The notes: a model not told the origin generated them from the letters alone. Numbered from the stretch's first letter, positions 1 to 6,343 are shown. The stretch is DNA of 7,730 nt from Gammaproteobacteria bacterium (GCA_027484495.1 JAIXSW010000179.1:1-7730); one strand, 5' to 3'. Numbers and translations: made by a program.

Positions 1-496
1 CATCAGCCACAGGTTGCAGCTGCCCGAGTGCATCCTGCATAAAACGCAGATGGTCGGGGATCACCCCTTTGCCTTTGACCGGATCGTCCAGCAAAAAATA
101 ATAACCTTGCGCCAGATATTGCTCTAACGCTGATTTTTGTAGTGCCTGAAGGGTTGCGGCGATCGTCTTGGCTTTGTTGTTGTCATCGGCCTGCACGGTG
201 AACTGCAGCGGTAGATTTGGCGGTGAAAACTGGATCCGCAGGCCTTGTTGCTGCAACGAAGCGGCTTTACGCATTAAAGCATGCCTGACGGCCTGTTCTG
301 CCATATGAGGCATATATCGTTTCATGCCTCGATATTGATTGAGCAGTTTGTTATCGAGACGAAATACCAATGCCGGTTCTGGCGGCAACTGGTAGCTGAA
401 CTCGGTTTGCTGCCCTGCAGCTGCGCGTTGTAGCACCAATTGTGCTGAGGCTGTGCTGCAGCTTAGCAGCAATAATGTACATAAAACTCGTTTCAA
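1..496 (-). CDS. Exported protein of unknown function, partial (C-terminus beyond window)
   Basis: I do not recognise this family. The frame is open from a TTG codon (496-494) to the left edge, giving 165 codons. The first residues (MKRVLCTLLLLSCSTASAQ) are a clear signal peptide: two basic residues, a leucine-rich core and an A-S-A cleavage site near residue 19. The Leu-Leu-Ser-Cys stretch could instead be a weak lipobox, so soluble periplasmic versus lipoprotein is undecided. The TTG start is chosen because it gives a complete signal peptide, has GGAAG (positions 505-509) 8 nt upstream, and overlaps the stop of the preceding gene as TTGA. The visible mature part is mixed charged/amphipathic with no motif I can name. 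Translation is probably coupled to the upstream anchor-H gene, so the two products may act together in the envelope (inference). Confidence 0.72.
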   Translation of the reverse strand, partial: MKRVLCTLLLLSCSTASAQLVLQRAAAGQQTEFSYQLPPEPALVFRLDNKLLNQYRGMKRYMPHMAEQAVRHALMRKAASLQQQGLRIQFSPPNLPLQFTVQADDNNKAKTIAATLQALQKSALEQYLAQGYYFLLDDPVKGKGVIPDHLRFMQDALGQLQPVAD

Positions 497-1143
497 GACA
501 TCAGCTTCCGCCGCTTCAGGTACAGCCAGCTTAATGCTACTGGCCAGAAAAAGCCAAGACTGCCACCAGAAGATTCATGCACTATCACACTGATCGGCGT
601 GTCCGCCGGACCATCTTCTAGCGCCAGATTATTCAGCGCTGCGGCTTCATAACCGGAAATTTCGGCAAGTTTTGCGCCGCTGCGCGCGTCACGCAGTTCA
701 ATTTTCAGTTTGTAATAATCGCGCGGTAAGTCACGCATATCGACTTCGATGGCGAACCAGTCACTGCGGCTGCTGCCATATAATTTAAAGATACTACTGG
801 TGTGGAAAATCCGGTTCAGGCCCGGGCCAATCAGGCTGTAAACCGCATAAACCGGTTGTTCGGTATACTGTGTGTGAGCGTCAAAACGAATGTAGATCTG
901 CGTGTAAAACCGATCGCCATCGCGGTCGATTCGCAGCGTTAAATCGACAGAATCAAACCAGCTGCTGCTGCTGAAATCCTGGTTGAGCAAGATAGCAGAC
1001 GGAGCGGTACTCGCATCAGTATTGGCGGCCACTACACTGGCATCTGCATGGATCTCACGAGTTGGCAAAGTCTGTTCAGTGGGTTCTGCGTGCAGACCGT
1101 AGCTGGCTATTAAAAGTAAACAGGCGGTCAGTTGGGTTTTCAT
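493..1143 (-). CDS. Choice-of-anchor H family exported protein with GlyGly-CTERM-like tail
   Basis: A 216-residue exported protein. Residues 1-19 form a signal peptide (cleavage after GLHA). Residues 58-180 resemble the choice-of-anchor H family as I know it: an aromatic/acidic opening around Trp62-Asp64, an Asp-rich D-R-D-G-D turn at 73-77 followed by Phe-Tyr, an RFD strand at 86-88, a VYAVY strand at 98-102, and a closing region near 174-183 (ALEDGPADTP). The C-terminus is a tripartite sorting signal: Ser-Ser-Gly-Gly-Ser-Leu-Gly at 191-197, a hydrophobic span 198-209, then basic residues K210, R211, R212, K213. In known systems such tails are processed by rhombosortase and the protein becomes surface-anchored or secreted; no such protease is in the window. 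The ATG at 1143 has GGAG 8 nt upstream (1152-1155). The stop overlaps the next gene as TTGA. Molecular function is unknown. Confidence 0.82.
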   Translation of the reverse strand: MKTQLTACLLLIASYGLHAEPTEQTLPTREIHADASVVAANTDASTAPSAILLNQDFSSSSWFDSVDLTLRIDRDGDRFYTQIYIRFDAHTQYTEQPVYAVYSLIGPGLNRIFHTSSIFKLYGSSRSDWFAIEVDMRDLPRDYYKLKIELRDARSGAKLAEISGYEAAALNNLALEDGPADTPISVIVHESSGGSLGFFWPVALSWLYLKRRKLMS

Positions 1144-1187
1144 AGGTGATTCTCCGGTGGCTTTGGTATGATCCTCGTCTCTGTGCT

Positions 1188-1212
1188 CTGAATCTTGGCT
1201 GAATCCCTCAGC
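1188..1212. promoter_or_regulatory. Direct repeat CTGAATC x2 and small dyad in divergent spacer
   Basis: In the 104-bp spacer between the divergent anchor-H and pseudouridine synthase genes, CTGAATC occurs at 1188-1194 and 1199-1205. Their starts lie 11 bp apart, about one helical turn. A perfect 5-bp inverted repeat (GCTGA / TCAGC, 5-nt loop) covers 1198-1212. A partial third copy (CTGAATA) is at 1237-1243. This could be a regulator site, but the elements are short enough to arise by chance. Confidence 0.2.
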
Positions 1213-1223
1213 ACTTGTTTTAT
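1195..1223 (+). promoter_or_regulatory. Possible sigma-70 promoter for the pseudouridine synthase
   Basis: TTGGCT (1195-1200) and TTTTAT (1218-1223) are separated by 17 nt, each matching the consensus at 4 of 6 positions. They lie 25 bp before the ATG at 1248. No strong Shine-Dalgarno precedes that ATG, and an in-frame TAA at 1242-1244 excludes an upstream start. I saw no comparably convincing promoter on the other strand for the anchor-H gene. Confidence 0.25.
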
Positions 1224-1247
1224 TTGAGTTAAAAAGCTGAATAATTT

Positions 1248-2075
1248 ATGAAATTAATCCGACGTATCACCGTGACCGAACCCGGACAGGCTATCGACTT
1301 GCTGGTCAGACATTGTCCTGAGTTGTCCAAAGGCCGGCTGAAAGACGCCATGAACAAAGGTGCTGTGCAGCTGGTACAGGGTAAGCAGCACAAGCGGCTA
1401 CGCCGGGCGCAAGCTGAAGTAGTCGCCGGCAATGTGCTGGAATTGCATTATGATGACGATATTCTGCAACGCCAGGCCAATGCGCCGGTTCTGCTGGCGG
1501 ATGAACGCGGTTACAGCGTTTGGTTCAAACCGGCTGGCCTGTTATCACAAGGCAATGAATGGGGTGATCATCTGGCTTTACTGCGACTGGCCGAACTGCA
1601 TTTTACGCCGCTGCGGCCGGTATTTTTGTTGCACCGGCTCGATCGGGAAGCCAGTGGTCTGGTGCTGATTGCTCACCATAAAGCGATGGCTGCGACGTTA
1701 AGTCAGCTGATCCAGCAGCATAAGATTGAAAAAACCTATCGCATCACGATTTCGGGTGTACCTGACGCTGCGTTGCAAGCACAAGGGGAAATTACGTTGC
1801 CACTGGATGGTAAAGCCTGTTGTACCCGCTTTAGTCTGCTGCAAACTTTGCAACAGCCAAGCCGGGCAGTACTGGAGATCGACCTGATCAGTGGCCGCAA
1901 GCATCAAATCCGTCGCCATTTTGCCGCGATTGGTCATCCGGTAATGGGCGATCCTCAGTACGGCAATGGGAATCAGGATCCGGCAGGGATGGCGTTGCAG
2001 GCGACGCGGCTTGCTTTTGAATTGCCTGGCAAAGGCCTGCGGCAATACGAATTACCGCCAGCGTTACTGCGCTAG
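1248..2075 (+). CDS. RluA-family pseudouridine synthase
   Basis: Isomerises uridine to pseudouridine in structured RNA in the cytoplasm; rRNA or tRNA is the usual substrate in this family, and the exact target cannot be read from sequence. The catalytic motif is HRLDREASG at 129-137, with Asp132 as the expected nucleophile. Family elements in order are KPAG (94-97), the catalytic loop, KTYR (162-165), and the LEIDLISGRKHQIRRH region (209-224) followed by GHPVMGD (229-235). Residues 1-70 look like an S4-type RNA-binding module. At 275 residues it is slightly shorter than RluC/RluD. The ATG at 1248 is the first possible start because an in-frame TAA lies 4 bp upstream; the ribosome binding site is weak. 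The gene stands alone on its strand, divergent from the anchor-H gene and convergent with the TPR gene. RluA, RluC and TruC subtypes could not be separated by eye. Confidence 0.93.
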   Translation: MKLIRRITVTEPGQAIDLLVRHCPELSKGRLKDAMNKGAVQLVQGKQHKRLRRAQAEVVAGNVLELHYDDDILQRQANAPVLLADERGYSVWFKPAGLLSQGNEWGDHLALLRLAELHFTPLRPVFLLHRLDREASGLVLIAHHKAMAATLSQLIQQHKIEKTYRITISGVPDAALQAQGEITLPLDGKACCTRFSLLQTLQQPSRAVLEIDLISGRKHQIRRHFAAIGHPVMGDPQYGNGNQDPAGMALQATRLAFELPGKGLRQYELPPALLR

Positions 2076-2118
2076 AGTCCCGAATAGCTGATTGTTAAAT
2101 AACGCTGTTGTTTGCCGA

Positions 2119-4089
2119 TTAAACGGATTGCTGCTCCAGAGGCTGAAAACGCAGATGCAGTAAACCAAGCGCCAGTGCATTGTTGATGTCCTGGCGCACA
2201 TTTTCTGCTTGCCAGCTGCAAGGCACTTGTTGGCTGGCCGTCAGTTCAAAATGTAAAAACTCGCTGGCTTTGGCTGGTTGTTGCTGCCAGCTGTACCACA
2301 CCAGTTCGCGCAAGCCATTGAGATCCTGTTCCTGCCAGTCGCGACCCAATAAAGTGGTCAGTTGACCTTGCCAGATACGGAATGCGGGTTGGCCGGGTAG
2401 TTGTTGCTGAATGGTTGATAATCCCTGCCAGAGCCGCTGTTGCCAGGCCGCATCAGGTTGACTGACAGATAACCACAACACATCAGTATGCACAGTGCTG
2501 TCGAGCAATTGTGCACAGGCCAGTTGTTCCAGCAAAGTCCGCATTGCTTGACGCAGCTGATGTTCACCGGCCGCCAGTTTAAATTCACTGATTTGCTGCA
2601 GTTGCACCGCGACGAGGCAAACTGACGGATCACGCAGTTGATCCTTGCGCAGTTGCCGGCTGAATGCGGTCCAGCTTTTGACCCAGACTTGCCCGGCCGG
2701 GGCTGTCTTTGGCTTGCGACGCCGGCGGACAGCATAAAACAGCACGCCCAGCCAGCTGACAATCAGTGCCGCCAGCAGGCTCCACAGCCAATATTGCTGT
2801 GTAGTATTTTGTGCCGACAGTGAAGCCATTTGTTGTTGCTGTTTTAAGCCTTTGGCCAGTTGGTCCAGCCGTTGCTGCTGCTGTGCCGCCTGTAATTCAA
2901 ATCGGGCTTGATATGCAGACAATGCTGTTTGATACGCCGCTTGCCATTGACCTGAGTTAGCGTGAATACGTGACAAGACATCCCAGTATTTATGTTGTAA
3001 AAATACCGGCAATGTATCGACCTTCAGGCCCGCCGGCAGATAGGCGCGGGCCTTTTCCAGCTGCTGCTGTTGCAGCGCCACTTCAGTCAGGGTAATGCTG
3101 GTTTCATGCTGCATACTGCGATTACCCAGTTGCTGAAACAACTGAGCGGCTTTGAGCAGTTGCTGTTCTGCAGCTTCAGGCTGATGCCGGGCCAGCGATA
3201 ATTGCGCTTCAGAAAATGACAGTTGGGCGGTCAGGTAAGGATCTTTCAGCTGCTGGAGCAGATCACGGGCCTTTTGTTGGGCCGCTTCGGCGCGGGCCAA
3301 ATCGCCCGCTGCCAGCCAGACATCCATTTGCGTCAGCAATACAGTGACCAGCTGATTGCGTCGATCCGGCATCTGCAGGAACTGCTCAGCCTGATGCAGG
3401 TGGTCAGCGGCCAGCTGATGCAATTCCAGTTTGTCGTAGGCCATGCCCAGGCGCAGATGAATAGAGCCAAGTGAGGCCTGATCAGCCGATTGCTGCGCTA
3501 ATTCCAGGGCACGACTCAAATGTTGTTGCGCCATACTGAAGTTGTTTTGTTGCAGCGCCAGCCGGCCTGCAATCAAGCGGCTTTGTAGTTCAGCTTTGGG
3601 CAACTTGTGCTCAGTGGCGATAGCGACACTGAGTTCAGCATATTTTAATGCGGCAGTGATGTCGCCGCGTTGGTTGTAACCTTGGGCAAAACTTTCATAG
3701 ATGCTGGTTTGTAATGCCGGTTTATCGTCTTCGTGGTAGGTCTGCAGTGCTTTTTCCGCTTGTTGCAGCACTGCGATCGCCGTTTTACTATCGCGGAACA
3801 TAATGCCGTAAACCAGGGCTTTATGTTGCAGCGCCTCAATTTGCAAAGCCGGCTTTAACCCCAGATCAAGTGCTTTATCTACGGCAGATAAGGCGCCATC
3901 TTTGTTGTGCAATTTCATATAACCGTGGCTGAGCAACAGCCACTGTTCTGCCGTGGGAGCGGCCAGGGCGCTGAGCTGGTTGATCGCGGTATCCGGATCG
4001 GCTTCAACTTTTTTCCGCTCGGCCTGAAAATCAGCGGCTGTCGCGGTACTGAACCAGCAAAAGGCAATAAAAAAGCACAACAGACGCAT
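2119..4089 (-). CDS. TPR-repeat membrane protein with degenerate GGDEF domain
   Basis: A 656-residue envelope protein. A signal peptide (1-19, cleavage near TATAA) leads to a periplasmic helical region of TPR-like repeats (about 30-395), a Gln-rich probable coiled coil (395-421), one membrane span (433-454) with a basic stop RRRRK, and a cytoplasmic domain (about 465-620). That domain aligns by eye with GGDEF diguanylate cyclases: VQLQQISEFK (495-504) sits where LDLDxFK is expected, and HTDVL (534-538) replaces GGDEF. Both metal-binding Asp positions are Gln (496, 498), so cyclase activity is unlikely. Residues 631-651 resemble the lead-in of an EAL domain, but the protein stops six residues after Gln-Pro (649-650). 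It starts 24 bp after the dehydrogenase gene with GGAG (4096-4099) 6 nt before its ATG, so the two are probably co-transcribed. A role as a periplasmic sensor or scaffold is inference. Confidence 0.85.
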   Translation of the reverse strand: MRLLCFFIAFCWFSTATAADFQAERKKVEADPDTAINQLSALAAPTAEQWLLLSHGYMKLHNKDGALSAVDKALDLGLKPALQIEALQHKALVYGIMFRDSKTAIAVLQQAEKALQTYHEDDKPALQTSIYESFAQGYNQRGDITAALKYAELSVAIATEHKLPKAELQSRLIAGRLALQQNNFSMAQQHLSRALELAQQSADQASLGSIHLRLGMAYDKLELHQLAADHLHQAEQFLQMPDRRNQLVTVLLTQMDVWLAAGDLARAEAAQQKARDLLQQLKDPYLTAQLSFSEAQLSLARHQPEAAEQQLLKAAQLFQQLGNRSMQHETSITLTEVALQQQQLEKARAYLPAGLKVDTLPVFLQHKYWDVLSRIHANSGQWQAAYQTALSAYQARFELQAAQQQQRLDQLAKGLKQQQQMASLSAQNTTQQYWLWSLLAALIVSWLGVLFYAVRRRRKPKTAPAGQVWVKSWTAFSRQLRKDQLRDPSVCLVAVQLQQISEFKLAAGEHQLRQAMRTLLEQLACAQLLDSTVHTDVLWLSVSQPDAAWQQRLWQGLSTIQQQLPGQPAFRIWQGQLTTLLGRDWQEQDLNGLRELVWYSWQQQPAKASEFLHFELTASQQVPCSWQAENVRQDINNALALGLLHLRFQPLEQQSV

Positions 4090-4113
4090 TGGCAGCTCCG
4101 CAAAAGGCGATAG

Positions 4114-5085
4114 TCAGCGAGAAGACCCGATCATATTGCAAGTGCGTACCGGGGAGCCAGCAATATACGCCAGAATATTATCGGCCAGCTGCTGTACCAG
4201 CAATTGCATCGATTCGCGGGTGGCCCAGGCAACATGCGGACTGATCAGCAGATTGGGCAGCGCACCGGTCAGCAACGGATGATCGGCTGGGGGCGGCTCC
4301 TGCGTCAGCACATCGAGTGCAGCGCCGGCCAGCCGACCCTGTTGTAACGCCAGCAGCAACGCGGCTTCATCAATCAGCGCGCCACGCGCGGTGTTGATCA
4401 GCAAAGCGCTGGGTTTCAGCCAGCTCAGCTGTTCGCTGCCCAACAACGGTGGGCGATTGGCCTGAGCCGGACAATGCAGACTGACCACATCGGCCAGCGC
4501 CAGTGCCTCGCGAAAGGCCACCCGGCCCGGACGGATAGAGCTGGCATCCGGGCGCTCTGCCAGACAAATCTGCATGCCAAACGCTTTTGCCAGTTGTGCA
4601 GTCGCCTCACCTAAGCCGCCGTATCCGACCACAGTAAAGATTTTACCCTGTAGGCTTTGCACCGGTTGCTGATGCAGACAAAACACCGGGCTCTGACTCC
4701 ATTGTCCGCTTAATACCGCCTGCTGTTGCAGCACGATCTGATTATTCAGCGCCAATAACAGCGCCATTGTATGTTGTGGGACAGCGCCGAGTGCGTAATC
4801 CTGCACATTACAGACCTGAATACCCAGTGCGGTTGCAGCGGCCAGGTCAACATTGTTGGTGCCTGTGGCGGCTATGCAAATCAGTCTGAGTTGTGGAGCT
4901 GCAGCCAAATCGGCCGCATTCAGCATCACTTTATTGCTAATCACTATGCTGGCGTCGTGGATGCGTTTTGACACTTCCGCCGCGCCGGTCGTCGGGTAAC
5001 AACGCAGCGCTGTGCCTTCGATCTGCAGCACCGATAAATCGGCGCCCGCCATAGTGTCCGTATCCAGAAACACAATTTGCTGCAT
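4114..5085 (-). CDS. D-2-hydroxyacid dehydrogenase (glycerate dehydrogenase/hydroxypyruvate reductase-like)
   Basis: A 323-residue cytoplasmic NAD(P)-dependent oxidoreductase interconverting a 2-keto acid and its D-2-hydroxy acid. The Rossmann glycine motif is GYGGLG (154-159). The second strand ends LAERPD (175-180), with Glu177 in place of the more common Asp, a pattern I associate with the glycerate dehydrogenase/hydroxypyruvate reductase branch. The catalytic triad is complete: Arg234 in NTARG, Glu263 in TQEPP, His284 in SPH. The N-terminal substrate domain has the usual IAATGTNNVD (71-80) and the return helix VPQHTMALLLAL (102-113). Length is typical. The ATG at 5085 has AAGGA (5095-5099) 9 nt upstream, lying inside a possible hairpin described separately. 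It is first in an operon with the TPR gene and divergent from the solute-binding gene. Hydroxypyruvate is the best substrate guess; lactate-type or phosphonate-type acids are not excluded. Confidence 0.92.
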   Translation of the reverse strand: MQQIVFLDTDTMAGADLSVLQIEGTALRCYPTTGAAEVSKRIHDASIVISNKVMLNAADLAAAPQLRLICIAATGTNNVDLAAATALGIQVCNVQDYALGAVPQHTMALLLALNNQIVLQQQAVLSGQWSQSPVFCLHQQPVQSLQGKIFTVVGYGGLGEATAQLAKAFGMQICLAERPDASSIRPGRVAFREALALADVVSLHCPAQANRPPLLGSEQLSWLKPSALLINTARGALIDEAALLLALQQGRLAGAALDVLTQEPPPADHPLLTGALPNLLISPHVAWATRESMQLLVQQLADNILAYIAGSPVRTCNMIGSSR

Positions 5086-5095
5086 CAGCCAGAGT

Positions 5096-5122
5096 CCTTT
5101 TGGTCAAAAGGTTGCTTTTACC
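5096..5122 (-). promoter_or_regulatory. Two mutually exclusive leader hairpins over the dehydrogenase RBS
   Basis: Read on the minus strand, three short blocks lie before the dehydrogenase ATG: AAAAG (5115-5119), CTTTT (5106-5110, extended by one C at 5111) and AAAAGG (5096-5101). The middle block can pair with the first (stem GGTAAAAG with CTTTTGACC, one bulge, 4-nt loop) or with the third (CCTTTT with AAAAGG, 4-nt loop). The second pairing would cover most of the AAGGA ribosome binding site; the first would leave it free. As DNA, CCTTTTGGTCAAAAGG is nearly palindromic and could be an operator instead. Stems are short and AT-rich, so this is tentative. Confidence 0.3.
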
Positions 5123-5140
5123 AGAGCAGACCTTTAAAAA
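5112..5140 (+). promoter_or_regulatory. Possible promoter for the solute-binding protein gene
   Basis: TTGCTT (5112-5117) and TAAAAA (5135-5140) are spaced 17 nt apart, each 4 of 6 to consensus. Transcription would start near 5147, leaving a leader of about 30 nt that holds the GGAG before the TTG at 5178. If real, it excludes the upstream TTG codons at 5100 and 5112 as starts. Confidence 0.28.
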
Positions 5141-5160
5141 TAAAGCACTTTTTAATACAA
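5133..5160 (-). promoter_or_regulatory. Possible promoter for the dehydrogenase-TPR operon
   Basis: On the minus strand, TTGTAT (5160-5155) and TTTAAA (5138-5133) are separated by 16 nt, each 4 of 6 to consensus. The -10 element overlaps the candidate -10 of the divergent promoter, so the two could not be occupied by RNA polymerase at the same time. The region is AT-rich, which makes such matches easy to find. Confidence 0.25.
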
Positions 5161-5166
5161 CACAGC

Positions 5167-5170
5167 GGAG
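5167..5170 (+). promoter_or_regulatory. Ribosome binding site deciding the solute-binding protein start
   Basis: GGAG lies 7 nt before the TTG at 5178, ideal spacing. The competing in-frame GTG at 5217 has only GGAAA directly abutting it and a GGG 8 nt upstream, and the TTG codons further up would leave almost no promoter space after the divergent gene. Confidence 0.45.
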
Positions 5171-5177
5171 TTGGTCC

Positions 5178-5930
5178 TTGGCACAGCAGTGGCATTGTGA
5201 ACAATGGGCCCGGAAAGTGGCAAAGCAGGCCTGTCTGCTTTGTGTATTTGTCTGTATCAGCATTGGCTTGCCATTGCAGGCAAAAACACTCACGGTAGCG
5301 GCGGGGGCCTGGGACGGCATGACCGCAGCCGATGGCAGCGGGTTGTATTTTCAAGTGTTACGGGAGGCGCTTGGCGGTACTGATATTGAGCTGAAATTCC
5401 GCGTGACGAACTGGAAGCGGGCCAAGCAGATGTTTTATGCCAACCGGGCGGACCTGTTGCTTGCTGATTATCGCAGCAATGGCAACCGGCAGTTCTTCCC
5501 GCTCTGGCATATTGATATGGATCCGCCGGTGGTGGCGTTCAGTCTGCAGAATTTTGTTTCGGCCGACAGGCTGCAGGGCAAAACGGTGGGCTGGATGCTC
5601 GGCTATGAATTTAGTCAGTTTTTGCCGGTATCAGTCAAAGGCGTGGAAGTGTCTGCCGAACAGTTTGGCTTCGACATGCTGGAGTACGGCCGATTGGACG
5701 CCTATATCAGTTATGATAGCAATGTCCCGCCAACGCTCAGGGCCAAATTAAAACGTTTGCAACTGGCGCCGGCACAGCCGTTATATCCGGTATTTCAGAA
5801 TACCTTTGCCGGCCGCCAGCTTGCCGCTGAATTTGACCGCGGCATGCAACGGTTGCATCAGAGCGGTCGTTTAGCGCAAATCTATGCCGAGCATTTTCCG
5901 CAAGCCAATTTTCCTGCAGTTCAGCGGTAA
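5178..5930 (+). CDS. Periplasmic solute-binding (SBP_bac_3-like) protein, orphan
   Basis: A 250-residue exported protein of the amino-acid-type periplasmic binding fold. From the TTG at 5178 the precursor has a basic n-region (ARKVAKQ), a hydrophobic core (ACLLCVFVCISIGLPL) and an LQA cleavage site before KTLTVAAGAWDG. The mature protein shows the family layout: opening beta strand, a YFQVLREAL helix, a NWKRAKQMFYANRADLLLADY segment typical of lobe 1, a KTVGWMLGYEF strand-turn opening lobe 2, and a C-terminal helix (QLAAEFDRGMQRLHQSGRLAQIYAEHF) like the closing helices of these proteins. No permease or ATPase gene is nearby, so it either serves a transporter encoded elsewhere or acts as a free-standing sensor; the ligand is unknown. 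No in-frame ATG precedes the signal peptide. GTG 5217 (237 residues) is the main alternative start; TTG 5100 would give 276. The 3' end overlaps the convergent globin gene by 10 bp. Confidence 0.8.
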   Translation: MAQQWHCEQWARKVAKQACLLCVFVCISIGLPLQAKTLTVAAGAWDGMTAADGSGLYFQVLREALGGTDIELKFRVTNWKRAKQMFYANRADLLLADYRSNGNRQFFPLWHIDMDPPVVAFSLQNFVSADRLQGKTVGWMLGYEFSQFLPVSVKGVEVSAEQFGFDMLEYGRLDAYISYDSNVPPTLRAKLKRLQLAPAQPLYPVFQNTFAGRQLAAEFDRGMQRLHQSGRLAQIYAEHFPQANFPAVQR

Positions 5931-6343
5931 ACCACATCTTTGTACATTGGAGCCAGCTTGGCTAACAGGCGGTTTTGGGCGCCAACCGGTACTTGTTGTG
6001 CGGTCATCACTTTGATTAGATGGTCGACCAGATTATCAAAATCGGCCTGCGTAATTTGAAAACCGGTATGGCTTTCCTGCATCGTCGCGCCGCTATATCT
6101 GCAGGGGCCACCGCTCAGTTCACACAGCTGTTCAATCAACAGTTTACGAAAACGCGGGATGTCTGTGTCAGCAAAATGCTGCACGATCTGGGGGTCCTGT
6201 TCAATCTCAACCAGCAGACCATCAACCAGCCGGGTCACGCCGGTTTCAGCGCCCAACTGCTGATATAACCAGTCTTTCGGTTCAGGGGCGCTGCTGCAGC
6301 CGACCAGCAATAACAACAGGGCAGAGCGGATTAAAACGACCAT
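5921..6343 (-). CDS. Group I truncated haemoglobin lipoprotein
   Basis: A 140-residue globin exported as a lipoprotein. Residues 1-15 are a signal peptide ending in the lipobox LVGC, with Cys16 as the lipidated residue. The mature part follows the 2-on-2 globin pattern: LYQQLGAETGV (27-36), FADTDIPRF (57-65), the SGGP turn (77-80), and the proximal haem ligand His92 in MQESHTG before FQIT and DFDNLVDHL. By family alignment the distal positions normally filled by Tyr (B10) and Gln (E7 region) are Leu44 and about Leu69, so the usual hydrogen-bonding ligand pocket seems absent. Cys74 and Cys81 flank the glycine turn. ATG 6343 has GGAG (6349-6352) 5 nt upstream, inside the end of the DUF3034 gene, which it overlaps by 13 bp. 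Haem binding is likely; O2, NO or redox function is unknown. Confidence 0.9.
   Translation of the reverse strand: MVVLIRSALLLLLVGCSSAPEPKDWLYQQLGAETGVTRLVDGLLVEIEQDPQIVQHFADTDIPRFRKLLIEQLCELSGGPCRYSGATMQESHTGFQITQADFDNLVDHLIKVMTAQQVPVGAQNRLLAKLAPMYKDVVYR

Noticed and set aside
1698..2045. 115-residue open frame antisense to the pseudouridine synthase
   Set aside because: The sense frame has complete family motifs; the antisense product is low-complexity, has no recognisable motif and no ribosome binding site.
2076..2118. Intrinsic terminator between the convergent pseudouridine synthase and TPR genes
   Set aside because: Only a 4-bp pairing (GTTT/AAAC) and no GC-rich stem with a T-run was found; termination may be Rho-dependent or lie inside the genes.
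2358..2762. 134-residue frame inside the TPR gene, same strand
   Set aside because: A shifted-frame shadow of the membrane/GGDEF-like part. The main frame is continuous for 656 codons, so it is not evidence of a frameshift.
2810..2900. CAG/CTG-rich stretch as a microsatellite repeat
   Set aside because: The codons are mixed and encode a Gln-rich coiled coil next to the membrane span; no long perfect tandem array is present.
5100..5177. Start of the solute-binding protein at TTG 5100
   Set aside because: This would leave 14 bp to the divergent gene and a 26-residue extension before an already sufficient n-region.
4937..5320. 127-residue minus-strand frame across the divergent promoter region
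   Set aside because: It overlaps the start of the dehydrogenase in another frame and the signal peptide of the solute-binding gene, and has no family features.
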